Below are positions 47,794-58,130 of a stretch of 64,000 nt of DNA, piece after piece. The number at the start of each line of letters is the position of its first letter. Position 1 is the stretch's first letter. The notes below the pieces were generated by a model, which was not told the DNA's origin, did not search any database, and worked only from the letters and a program-made list of their open reading frames with translations. Source of the DNA: Candidatus Gastranaerophilales bacterium (GTDB lineage Bacteria > Cyanobacteriota > Vampirovibrionia > Gastranaerophilales > Gastranaerophilaceae); NCBI GenBank assembly GCA_016282705.1, contig JAEELO010000049.1, positions 1-64,000 of the forward strand. The letters run 5' to 3'. Made by a program: the position numbers and the translations under genes.

Positions 47794-48264
47794 ATGAAAA
47801 TTTCACCTATTGCAAACTGCAGTCAAAACTTTAAGAGTATATATCTTTCAAGACAAAATATGCCTTCTTTAGTAGACGATGATGTAAAACACTTAGTCAA
47901 AACTCTTTATTGCACAACAGATATAACAGAAATATGTAATAATAGAGGTATTGATATTTATATATATCCGGATAAAAAATGTTCCAATCGCCGCGCAAAG
48001 GTTGTATTTGCAGATAAAGAACTGAATGTATTTAAACTTAATAAAAATAAATTTTCAACAGAAACAAAATATAGAGGATTTGGAAATCAAAAAGACAAGG
48101 AAATGTCTGTTAATATGGGTGGCGGACTTGAAGAAATTATAGATTATGCATCAAATTTAATATTTGGGAAAATAAGAGAAAAAACCTTACATTGCAATGA
48201 ATCAAATGAAATAAGAAAAATTTTTGAAGATAAAAATTCAAACGATATATTAACATTCAAATAA
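47794..48264 (+). CDS. Hypothetical protein
   Basis: 156 aa, stand-alone gene with downstream terminator. Confidence 0.55.
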   Translation: MKISPIANCSQNFKSIYLSRQNMPSLVDDDVKHLVKTLYCTTDITEICNNRGIDIYIYPDKKCSNRRAKVVFADKELNVFKLNKNKFSTETKYRGFGNQKDKEMSVNMGGGLEEIIDYASNLIFGKIREKTLHCNESNEIRKIFEDKNSNDILTFK

Positions 48265-48291
48265 AAAAGAGAGCCGATTGGCTCTCTTTTT
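48264..48291. terminator. Bidirectional intrinsic terminator
   Basis: AAAAAGAGAGCC-GATT-GGCTCTCTTTTT. Confidence 0.88.
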
Positions 48292-48308
48292 AATATAAAT
48301 AAGAAAAA

Positions 48309-49328
<1,020 letters not shown>

Positions 49329-49527
49329 TTAACTCGTAACGGCTTATCTCAAGTGTAAAACTTAATAAAAGAGTAGTCAACTTTTGCAAAAAATTAATAA
49401 AAGGTTATCTAAAAACGAAAATATTTGCACTTAAAATTTTCTTAAGCTAAAATTTATTATAATTATTGGCTATAAAGTTAATTTTTTATTTAAAATCGTA
49501 TTAGAGTTTTACAAAACGGAGAAAAAC

Positions 49528-51273
49528 ATGGTTTCCGAGCAAATAAATAAAACAGAAAAAATGACAGGCGCCAGAATATTTATCGAATGTCTTATAAAAG
49601 AAGGTGTAGATAAAATATTCGGATATCCCGGCGGAGTTATTCTTCATATTTATGATGAATTATATAAATGCAAAGAGATAAAACACTATCTTGTAAGACA
49701 TGAACAAGCTGCGGTTCATGCAGCAGAAGGTTATGCCAGAGTAACAGGAAAACCGGGTGTTGTTCTTGTAACATCAGGCCCCGGAGCTTGTAATGCCGTA
49801 ACGGGTATTACTAATGCATATTATGACAGTTACCCGTTAGTAGTTTTCACAGGGCAAGTTGATTCAAAATTAATAGGCAACGATGCTTTTCAGGAAGCAG
49901 ATATTGTCGGCATCACACGTACTTGCTGTAAGCACAATTATCTGGTTAAAAATATAAGCGAATTACCCAGAATAATAAAAGAATCGTTTCATATTGCTCA
50001 AACAGGACGTCCGGGTCCGGTTGTAGTTTCTTTACCAAAGGATATTCTGACAGCAAAAATGGATTATGAATACCCTGAGAAACTCAATTTACCGGGATAT
50101 AATCCGACTTATGAAGGTCATCCGATACAGTGCAGACGTGCTTTAAAGCTTTTGTGTGAAGCACAAAGACCTGTAATTATTTCAGGCGGCGGCATAATTC
50201 ATTCAGAAGCCTGGCAGGAAATAAGAGAAATAGCAAAAAAATTGAATATTCCTGTTGCAACAACTTTAATGGGAATAGGTACATTTCCTCAAGATGATGA
50301 ATTATCTTTAGGAATGTTGGGTATGCATGGTAATTACTGGGCGAATTTAGCAGTAAGTAACTGTGATGTTTTATTTGCAGTAGGAACAAGATTTAATGAC
50401 AGAATTACAGGATGTTTAAAACGTTTTTGCAAGGATGCGCAAGTTATTCACGTTGATATCGACCCTTGTTCAATAAGTAAGAACGTACACGTGGATATTC
50501 CTGTTGTAGGTGATGCAAAGAACGTATTAAATGTTATGCTTCATGAATATGCTTCAGGTAAATATTCATATGATGAACAAATGAGAAAACTATGGATTAA
50601 GCAAATAGGCTCTTGGAAAGATAACAGACCTGTTTTTGCTATTCCTGATGCAAAATTACATCCTCAAACCGTAATAAGCAAAATATATGAGAAAACAAAA
50701 GATAAAGATGCTATTATAGCAACCGAAGTCGGGCAGCATCAAATGTGGACAGCTCAATTATACAAATTCAATAAACCTCGCCAATTAATTACATCCGGCG
50801 GACTGGGAACAATGGGCTTTGGATTCCCTGCTGCAATCGGTGCTCAAATTGCAGCACCCGATAAACTTGTAATTGACATTGCAGGCGACGGAAGCATACA
50901 AATGAATATTCAAGAACTTATGACTTGCGTTGACTATAAAATTCCCGTTAAAATTGCCGTAATAAATAACGGATACTTGGGTATGGTAAGACAATGGCAA
51001 GAAAAATTGTTTGATAAACATTATTCTCAAACACCTATTACTTCTCCCGACTATGTTAAACTTGCAGATGCATACGGGATATTAGGAATACGTGTTACGG
51101 AAGAATCGCAAATAGATGAAGCATTAGATAAAGCCATTTCATATGACGGACCTGTTATAATTGACTTCATCGTAGAGCCTTATGAAATGGTTTATCCGTG
51201 GGTTCTTGCAGGTCAACCGTTAAATGAAGTTATTTTATCAAATAACTCAACAGACGAAGGGAAGGGTGAATAA
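49528..51273 (+). CDS. ilvB: Acetolactate synthase large subunit
   Basis: FGYPGGVILHIYDEL, RHEQAAVHAAEGYAR, GDGSIQMNIQEL ThPP motif. Confidence 0.95.
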   Translation: MVSEQINKTEKMTGARIFIECLIKEGVDKIFGYPGGVILHIYDELYKCKEIKHYLVRHEQAAVHAAEGYARVTGKPGVVLVTSGPGACNAVTGITNAYYDSYPLVVFTGQVDSKLIGNDAFQEADIVGITRTCCKHNYLVKNISELPRIIKESFHIAQTGRPGPVVVSLPKDILTAKMDYEYPEKLNLPGYNPTYEGHPIQCRRALKLLCEAQRPVIISGGGIIHSEAWQEIREIAKKLNIPVATTLMGIGTFPQDDELSLGMLGMHGNYWANLAVSNCDVLFAVGTRFNDRITGCLKRFCKDAQVIHVDIDPCSISKNVHVDIPVVGDAKNVLNVMLHEYASGKYSYDEQMRKLWIKQIGSWKDNRPVFAIPDAKLHPQTVISKIYEKTKDKDAIIATEVGQHQMWTAQLYKFNKPRQLITSGGLGTMGFGFPAAIGAQIAAPDKLVIDIAGDGSIQMNIQELMTCVDYKIPVKIAVINNGYLGMVRQWQEKLFDKHYSQTPITSPDYVKLADAYGILGIRVTEESQIDEALDKAISYDGPVIIDFIVEPYEMVYPWVLAGQPLNEVILSNNSTDEGKGE

Positions 51274-51776
51274 TGAAACATACAATTTCTGTTTTAGTAA
51301 AAAATGAACCCGGTATTCTTTCAAGCGTTTGCGATTTATTCTCTACAAGAGGATTTAATATTGAAAGTTTAACTGTTGCAACGACAATAGATACTTCTTT
51401 CTCAAGAATTACAATAGTAACAAACGGAGATGACGTAGTAATCGAACAAATTTGTAAACAGTTGAACAGACTTATCAATACAATTAAAGTTGTAGAATTA
51501 CCAAAATCTGCCGAAAAATGTATAGACAGAGAACTCATCCTGTGTAAAGTCACAGCAAAAGACGATGCGAGAAATGAGATATTGAGAATTGCAGAAATAT
51601 TTGGAGCTAAAATTATTGATGTTTCAACAGAAACATACACACTGGAATTCAGTGGAGATACAAGGCAGGTAACAACAATACTGGCACTATTAAAACCATT
51701 GGGAGTAAAAGAACTTGTACGTTCCGGTATGGTTGCTATTACAAGAGAAAATCAATTTATAAACTTGAATAAATAG
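51273..51776 (+). CDS. ilvN: Acetolactate synthase small subunit
   Basis: ISVLVKNEPGILSSVCDLFSTRGFNIESLTV ACT domain; abuts ilvB. Confidence 0.94.
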   Translation: MKHTISVLVKNEPGILSSVCDLFSTRGFNIESLTVATTIDTSFSRITIVTNGDDVVIEQICKQLNRLINTIKVVELPKSAEKCIDRELILCKVTAKDDARNEILRIAEIFGAKIIDVSTETYTLEFSGDTRQVTTILALLKPLGVKELVRSGMVAITRENQFINLNK

Positions 51777-51794
51777 AGAGGAAAGGGACATAAA

Positions 51795-52202
51795 ATGAAA
51801 AAATTAATTTCATTATCTTTATTGGTATTTGCATTTTTCTGCAGCGGTCTTATCAATACACAAGTAAATAATATAACTGCAAATACAGCTGAAGCATATA
51901 CAGTAAGACAAGTTCAAGCAATGCATATTCTTGTTCCGACAGAACAGGAAGCTATTGAAATAAGAAAAGAAATACTGGCAGGACAAAACCAGCAGGAAAT
52001 ATTTAATAATTTTATGAATGCGGCAAAGAAATATTCAAAATGTCCGTCAGGTTCATCGGGCGGTATTTTAGGCTGGTTCGGCAGAGGTGATATGGTTCCG
52101 GAATTCGAAAAAGCAGCTTTTGAACTTCCGAACGGTCAAGTTTCAGAACCGGTTAAAACTCAGTACGGCTGGCATTTGATTTATATTATTTCTAAAAAAT
52201 AA
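51795..52202 (+). CDS. Exported parvulin-type peptidyl-prolyl isomerase
   Basis: AMHILVPTEQEA..., FMNAAKKYSKCPSGSSGGILGWFGRGDMVPEFEKAAFELPNGQVSEPVKTQYGWHLIYI. Confidence 0.92.
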   Translation: MKKLISLSLLVFAFFCSGLINTQVNNITANTAEAYTVRQVQAMHILVPTEQEAIEIRKEILAGQNQQEIFNNFMNAAKKYSKCPSGSSGGILGWFGRGDMVPEFEKAAFELPNGQVSEPVKTQYGWHLIYIISKK

Positions 52203-52219
52203 TTAAAACCATATAAATA

Positions 52220-52251
52220 AAAAGACTTAGCAAATAGCTAAATCTTTTCTT
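52220..52251 (+). terminator. Intrinsic terminator
   Basis: AAGACTTAGC-AAAT-AGCTAAATCTTTTCTTTTT. Confidence 0.65.
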
Positions 52252-52458
52252 TTTAAATAATTATTCAAACAAGTCCTAACATACACTCATAACATGTTAA
52301 CTATTAATATATTGTAAAGCAATGTAACTATATTTTTTTAAGATATATATGGGAAACAATATTGATACTATAAAGTGTTATAAAAAAATAACAATCCTTA
52401 AACTTCAATTGTTTTTATAAATATATAATTGCAATGGGAAAAGAAAGGAATGTAAATT

Positions 52459-52923
52459 ATGAGTATTTCTGCAGATTCTAACTTCGGAGATTTTAAACCT
52501 AATGGCGGTTGTTCAACTCCGGATATTGCTGATCAAATGGCAAAACAAACAATAGAAACTATTAAAAAAGCTGCTGATGAAGCCAAAGCAATTAAAAATG
52601 CAATGAAAAAGAAACCGGATGAATTTGTTAAAGAAGATAAAGTTGATAAAAAAACAAACTATACAGCAAAAGGAGCTAAAATTGGATTTGGCATGGACAT
52701 TGCATCAAAAGTACTTGGAGTTGGTGCCTTGGTTGGTCTTTTTGGTAAAAAAGCCGTAGCTGAAAGTTTTAAAGGACTAGTTGAAGGATTAGGAAAAAGC
52801 AAAGTTGCAATGATGCTTGCAGGAGGAATAGCTGTTTCAACTGCAATAGGAGCCGGCATCGGGAAACTTGTCGGAAACCATAAAGCAAAAAAAGAAGCAC
52901 AAAATAACAAAAATGCACAATAA
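52459..52923 (+). CDS. Hypothetical protein with glycine-zipper-like hydrophobic segment
   Basis: 154 aa; ...KSKVAMMLAGGIAVSTAIGAGIGKLVGNHKAKK; RBS AAAGAAAGGAATG upstream. Confidence 0.6.
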   Translation: MSISADSNFGDFKPNGGCSTPDIADQMAKQTIETIKKAADEAKAIKNAMKKKPDEFVKEDKVDKKTNYTAKGAKIGFGMDIASKVLGVGALVGLFGKKAVAESFKGLVEGLGKSKVAMMLAGGIAVSTAIGAGIGKLVGNHKAKKEAQNNKNAQ

Positions 52924-52935
52924 TAACATATAAAT

Positions 52936-52973
52936 AAAAAGAGTGGGTTTTACAGTTAAACCCACTCTTTTTT
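52936..52973. terminator. Bidirectional intrinsic terminator
   Basis: AAAAAGAGTGGGTTTTACAGTTAAACCCACTCTTTTTT. Confidence 0.88.
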
Positions 52974-53029
52974 ATTATTTTTGTGAAAACTGAAGGTCAA
53001 AAACAGCCCGACATTCTTCTAACATTTTA

Positions 53030-53959
53030 TTATCTTAAAAAATTAGTTATAAAACGTTTTGTTGTATCAAAAATGCTTGAGGATGAACTTTTATCCGCCT
53101 CTTTTATTGAACATATTTTATACGGCTTTGGCTGGATTGTACGTTGATATTTTACCTCGGGTTCGCCAAAAAGCATTGCATAAACCGGCACATAACCATC
53201 AGGCACTTTTAAAATATCAGTAATTTCAGGAAATAACTTTATAACTATTTGTGCAAATCCGCACCAACAAGTGCCTATACCGAGTGTTTGCGCATAAAGT
53301 TCAAAATAACTTAATGCAATAATCGGGTCTATGTCTGCACAAGGAGCTTTTATTGGTGAAGATACAACTATCATATGCGGTGCACCCCTGAATATAACAT
53401 CCTCACCATGTTTAATTGCATCTTTCATTTTGGAATATTTGTTAAACACGGGAGAAATTGCATTATATGCAACAGAATGGAGCAATTTATAATTTACTTT
53501 ATTTCTTATTTCGTCCATTGCGGCTTTATCTTCCACTATAGAGAAAAACAGAGAATGAGAATTGCATCCGGTTGGAATGTAATGCAGCATTTCTTTTAAT
53601 TTATTTAATTTTTCTTCCGAAACATTTTCCTGTTTATATTGTCTGATGCTTCTTCGGGATTTTATTATTGATAAGACATTATTATAATTTACACTCTCTG
53701 AATTTTCGGGTAACTTTCCATCAAAAGTTATCGCCCCGTTGGGACAAATACAAAAACAATGCTGGCAGCTGATACAACGGGATTTTTCTGTCATTTGCGG
53801 AATTCCATTGCTATCAGCTTCAATACATCCTGTAATACAATCTTTAATACAAAGACCGCACTTAATACATTTATTTTTATCTGCTTCAAATTTAATCATA
53901 TAAAACCTGCTAACTATTTCAGATAATATGATTTTATTATATTTCTCATTCCGATACAA
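53030..53959 (-). CDS. Nitroreductase-family protein with N-terminal 2x[4Fe-4S] ferredoxin domain
   Basis: CIKCGLCIKDCITGC and CISCQHCFCICPNGAI, then IIKSRRSIRQYKQENVSEEKL nitroreductase; actual start may be the internal Met at MIKFEADKNKC. Confidence 0.9.
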   Translation of the reverse strand: MYRNEKYNKIILSEIVSRFYMIKFEADKNKCIKCGLCIKDCITGCIEADSNGIPQMTEKSRCISCQHCFCICPNGAITFDGKLPENSESVNYNNVLSIIKSRRSIRQYKQENVSEEKLNKLKEMLHYIPTGCNSHSLFFSIVEDKAAMDEIRNKVNYKLLHSVAYNAISPVFNKYSKMKDAIKHGEDVIFRGAPHMIVVSSPIKAPCADIDPIIALSYFELYAQTLGIGTCWCGFAQIVIKLFPEITDILKVPDGYVPVYAMLFGEPEVKYQRTIQPKPYKICSIKEADKSSSSSIFDTTKRFITNFLR

Positions 53960-54115
53960 TATTTATTAATTTATGGTGTCAGGCAGTGCTTATCATACAA
54001 TTCTTTCCGTTCGCATATCGGCACACCTGCCGTCCAAAATTTCGCTACTCAAATACCGCAAATTTTATTTTTACGTTTTTTATTACTTACAAATAATAAT
54101 CGGAAAGGTATCATT

Positions 54116-54550
54116 ATGTCTGTTAATACAATTAGTTTCGGGAAAGTAACATTAGTTAATGCACCATATAACACTGCAGAACAAATTGCGCATATAGCTA
54201 ATAGCAGAAATAAAACTGACCTTGGGAAACAAGTAAAAACAATTATAAATGACACAAAACACGGCAAAGCTTATGCTTATCCTGCCTTTAATTTGGAAAA
54301 TCAATCTTATATTTTTAGCGGAAAAGAAGGCAAAACATACAGTAAATCTTTTCGTGAAGCATGTGACAGAGTAGAATATGCACATGACTACTACACTGAC
54401 AAAAAAATTGCCGGTATTGATATGGATTTCACCTGGAGATTGCACGACCAAAATGCAAGAGAAATAGTCAATTCCGCAAAAAATATTTCTGTTATGGATG
54501 TTGAATATACAAAATTAGGCGATATTAAATCCGTAAATTTAATTGCATAA
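54116..54550 (+). CDS. Hypothetical protein
   Basis: 144 aa; starts MSVNTISFGKV; RBS GGAAAGG upstream. Confidence 0.55.
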   Translation: MSVNTISFGKVTLVNAPYNTAEQIAHIANSRNKTDLGKQVKTIINDTKHGKAYAYPAFNLENQSYIFSGKEGKTYSKSFREACDRVEYAHDYYTDKKIAGIDMDFTWRLHDQNAREIVNSAKNISVMDVEYTKLGDIKSVNLIA

Positions 54551-54623
54551 AATTTTTCATTATATTATAAATCCCCTTTTGCCATAATATATGTTATATT
54601 AAAAAGCAAAGGGGAATTATTTT

Positions 54624-55790
54624 ATGAGTTTAAGACCAACAATTGACGAAGTATATAGAACTTATATAGATGCTGTTCTTCCGCATCAAAAAGCAATAGG
54701 AAAAGAAAAGGGTAAAGACAAAAAAGAATTCAAAAAGTTTTTTCTTGGTTCATTTAGTTTATTTGGTTCCATTTTGGTTTTACCGTGTATTCTTACTACA
54801 ATAGGCACAGAAGATACTGAAGAAAGAATAACCTTGATTTTTATATCATTAGGAATGGTAATAATACTTTTTATATTGTCTTTCTTTTTAAGTAAAGATT
54901 TTCTCAATATAGGAACAAAAATCGAATATAAATTTACAGCAATAGAACCAATATTAAAGTTATACGGAAATATTAAGTGGACTTCATTTATCAATTGGAA
55001 TCCTGAAAGAAAAATAATGATCACACAAGATTCCCTTGAGAGAAGTAAACTTTTTGTTGATTTTGACAAGTTGAATTTTGATGACGTTTTTTACGGTGAA
55101 TATGAAGGAATCAACTTTGAAGTTGCGGAAATAGATACTCATAAAAACTTGAGAAATAATTATATAGACGGGTTCAAAGGAATAGTTTTTGCTTTTGATT
55201 ATTACTTAAATTCTACAGAACATACTATTATAGCATCAAAAACAAGCCTGATTTTGAAAAATTCTTTTCATAATTGGCTTTTATATGTACTTTCAATGTT
55301 TAGTTTCACCTTAATTTTAGGTTTAATTCTTATATTTACTATTCAAGATTATACAATGTTTATAATTTCATTAATTCTGATTATAACAGCTACTATTTTT
55401 GGTATGTTTCAATTTAGAAATGATAATAAATATATATCTGCTCTTTTTAAAGCATATAAAACGTTTCCTTTAAATAACTTCTATAAAAAATATTTTAATG
55501 TATATTCAACCGCTTCAAATGAAGAAGTTCAAGATATTATTACTCCTGAATTTTGGGATGCATTGTTTAAATTACAAAATGTTTTAAAGGCAAGAAATGT
55601 CAAATGTTCATTTTTTGATAATAAACTTATTATTGCTGTTGCAACAAAAAAAGATTTATTTGAGATCGGCAATAAATCAAAAAACATAAAAGATATCAGA
55701 AATGTAGAAGATTTATACACCCATATAAATGCCATTTATGATTTAATGGATAATTTGAATTTGAGATATAAAACCTTGCCCGAAGAATAA
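54624..55790 (+). CDS. DUF3137-like membrane protein
   Basis: 388 aa, two pairs of TM helices; central KLNFDDVFYGEYEGINFEVAEIDTH...FKGIVFAFDY. Confidence 0.65.
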   Translation: MSLRPTIDEVYRTYIDAVLPHQKAIGKEKGKDKKEFKKFFLGSFSLFGSILVLPCILTTIGTEDTEERITLIFISLGMVIILFILSFFLSKDFLNIGTKIEYKFTAIEPILKLYGNIKWTSFINWNPERKIMITQDSLERSKLFVDFDKLNFDDVFYGEYEGINFEVAEIDTHKNLRNNYIDGFKGIVFAFDYYLNSTEHTIIASKTSLILKNSFHNWLLYVLSMFSFTLILGLILIFTIQDYTMFIISLILIITATIFGMFQFRNDNKYISALFKAYKTFPLNNFYKKYFNVYSTASNEEVQDIITPEFWDALFKLQNVLKARNVKCSFFDNKLIIAVATKKDLFEIGNKSKNIKDIRNVEDLYTHINAIYDLMDNLNLRYKTLPEE

Positions 55791-56267
55791 TTAACAAGAA
55801 TATTCTAATCTATCGAATTTAATTGATTTTATTTCTTTTGTTGAGGCAATTGAAATCATATAATTATCCTCAAACCTTTGGCTTTTTACTGCATATGCTT
55901 TTACACCGAGTTTATATTCAGCTTCATATGCTGTCCAAGCCTTATAAAACCCCTCAAGAGAGTCATTCTCAAGCAATAATGACATTCTTTTTGCAACCGC
56001 TTTATAATCTCTATTTTTTATATATTCAATATCTAAGCCGACAGGGTTTTCATCAAAACATACTGCAGCAATATTTTTAGAATGAGAAATACTAAATTGA
56101 ATATCCGCAAATTCGAATTTCGGCTTATTATTAACAATTATAAGCTCAGAATTTTTAATTCCATAGATTTTCGCGGCACATTCAACAATATATCGTCCTG
56201 CCGTATGATGAATATTATATTTGTCTTTTAGTTCACAATCATCAATATAAACGTAGAAAATATCCAT
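55791..56267 (-). CDS. 4'-phosphopantetheinyl transferase superfamily protein
   Basis: FSISHSKNIAAVCFDENPVGLDIEYIKNRD ... FYKAWTAYEAEYKLG. Confidence 0.88.
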   Translation of the reverse strand: MDIFYVYIDDCELKDKYNIHHTAGRYIVECAAKIYGIKNSELIIVNNKPKFEFADIQFSISHSKNIAAVCFDENPVGLDIEYIKNRDYKAVAKRMSLLLENDSLEGFYKAWTAYEAEYKLGVKAYAVKSQRFEDNYMISIASTKEIKSIKFDRLEYSC

Positions 56268-56268
56268 A

Positions 56269-57099
56269 TTACAAGCTCAAATAATAATCTTTAAGAAGTT
56301 TTGTATCACCTTCAATATTAGGACTTTCACAAACCAATACACCCTTTACATCAAAGGCTTTAAACACTTTTAAAAGGTCTTTATAATTCATATCGCTTTC
56401 TTCAAGAATTAAATGATTTTTTTCGCCTTTCACACTGTACTCAATGCCTGCAAGGTGCATATGCATATTATTGAGAGCATCGTTTCCAAGCTCTTTACCA
56501 ACGAATTCAAGCATTTTTGAGAATTCATCATATGTATTATATATTCCGTTATTTCTTGCATGAACATGTGCAAAATCTATACACGGCATAACATTTTTGA
56601 AATTTTTGGAGAGTTTAACTATTTCTTCTAAAGTTCCCCATTGAGTGCCTTTACCGGTTGTTTCAGGTCTTACCCAGATATTATTCCCCTCACTTTCAAG
56701 TTCAGAGCATATTTTTTCCATTGATTTATATACTATATTGTATACTTCATCCGCATTTTGCCCCATATAAAAAGCGGCATGATAAGTAATACTGTATGCA
56801 CCTATCAATTGCCCCATTCTGGCTGTTTCAAGAATTCTGGTTATGCTTGCTTCTATTTTTTCAGGTTCTTGGGAATTAAGATTTATATAATAAGGACCAT
56901 GACAGGTTATTTTATGATTATCATCAGAAGCAAATTCTTTAACCAGTTTTTGATTTGCATCATTCATTCTTACACCGTGAACAAACTCAACCTCAACACC
57001 GTCAAGATTCATATCTTTTATTATATCAAGACCTTTTTTATAGCCTTTACCCTCAGAAGAAAGCGGCAATCCTGCCGTTAAAAAATGAAGTTTATTCAC
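56269..57099 (-). CDS. Xylose-isomerase-like/endonuclease IV-like TIM barrel protein
   Basis: DIIKDMNLDGVEVEFVHGVRM, CHGPYYINLNSQEPEK, IWVRPETTGKGTQWGTLEE, CIDFAHVHARNNG. Confidence 0.8.
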   Translation of the reverse strand: MNKLHFLTAGLPLSSEGKGYKKGLDIIKDMNLDGVEVEFVHGVRMNDANQKLVKEFASDDNHKITCHGPYYINLNSQEPEKIEASITRILETARMGQLIGAYSITYHAAFYMGQNADEVYNIVYKSMEKICSELESEGNNIWVRPETTGKGTQWGTLEEIVKLSKNFKNVMPCIDFAHVHARNNGIYNTYDEFSKMLEFVGKELGNDALNNMHMHLAGIEYSVKGEKNHLILEESDMNYKDLLKVFKAFDVKGVLVCESPNIEGDTKLLKDYYLSL

Positions 57100-58039
57100 T
57101 GTACAATATTTCTCCCTTTTTAGGATTTATTCTTTCAACAAAATCACGTCCCGTAGAAACAAAATATGCACCGTATTGTATAGAATCAAGTTCCAATATA
57201 TCTTGCCCGCATGCTATTTTTAAAGAATTTTTCGTATCAACAATCGTTCCCGGTGCAAAATTATGTTTTTTCTGTATTACATATGCGGAATTTACTCTTA
57301 AAATAGTTCCGTTATACATTGTTAAAGCACCTATAAAAGGATTTAAAGCTCTGATAAATCTTTCTATTTCTTCTGCGGATTTTTTCCAATCAATAAATGT
57401 ATTTTTTCTTTCAAAAGATAATGCATCCGCCTTTATATGATTACCGCCTGCCGGCTGAGGACGTCTCGGAAATTCATTAGTTTCATAATAGTCTAAAGCT
57501 TCATAAAGCATTGATGCACACATTTGATTTGTTCTGTAGAACAATGTACCCATTGTTTCATTTAAATCCAAATTAAAATTATATTGAGAAATAATATCAC
57601 CGGTATCAAAGTTTTCATCCATATAATGAAGTGTAATCGCAGATTTTTCTTCTCCATTAATAATCACATGTGAATATGGATTTGCACCTCTGTAGTCAGG
57701 TAATTTCGACGGATGCAAATTTATAAAACCGTCTTTTGTAAGCTGTAAAAGTTCTTTGGGCAGCTTCTTATTAAAAGATGCAACTACTCCCAAATCGGCA
57801 TTTAAATTTTTTACTCTCTGTAAAAAGCCTTTATCATTAAGACTGTTATTATAATCAATAATATCAAAACCTAAGTCTTGAGCCACATCAACCATACTTT
57901 TATTTGTAGGTTCATCCTTTGACGGAGGAACAACACCTACAATATTTATCCCCTTAGATGCTAATTTTTGGAGACAAACCAGCGCCATATCAGGCATACC
58001 AACAAATAAAATTCTTTTTTTATACTTTTTTTCAGCCAT
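57092..58039 (-). CDS. Formyltransferase family protein (Fmt-like)
   Basis: ILFVGMPDMALVCLQKL; INLHPSKLPDYRGANPYSHVIINGEEKSAITLHYMDENFDTGDII. Confidence 0.82.
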   Translation of the reverse strand: MAEKKYKKRILFVGMPDMALVCLQKLASKGINIVGVVPPSKDEPTNKSMVDVAQDLGFDIIDYNNSLNDKGFLQRVKNLNADLGVVASFNKKLPKELLQLTKDGFINLHPSKLPDYRGANPYSHVIINGEEKSAITLHYMDENFDTGDIISQYNFNLDLNETMGTLFYRTNQMCASMLYEALDYYETNEFPRRPQPAGGNHIKADALSFERKNTFIDWKKSAEEIERFIRALNPFIGALTMYNGTILRVNSAYVIQKKHNFAPGTIVDTKNSLKIACGQDILELDSIQYGAYFVSTGRDFVERINPKKGEILYSE

Positions 58040-58130
58040 ATACTAATCCTCAAAATTATTATATCAAAAAAAATCTTTTAATTTAAATGTGTTTTTAATA
58101 AAATAAATTTGATAATACGAGGTAAAAATT

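Noticed and set aside
53960-54115. Relatively GC-rich stretch (GTGTCAGGCAGTGC...CGGCACACCTGCCG) considered as a structured ncRNA or repeat
   Set aside because: Some self-complementarity, but no consistent fold or second copy recognised in the window; left unannotated pending an Rfam/covariance search.
56955-57440. 161-aa plus-strand ORF antisense to the TIM barrel and formyltransferase genes
   Set aside because: Spans the overlap of two well-supported minus-strand genes; no supportive motif.
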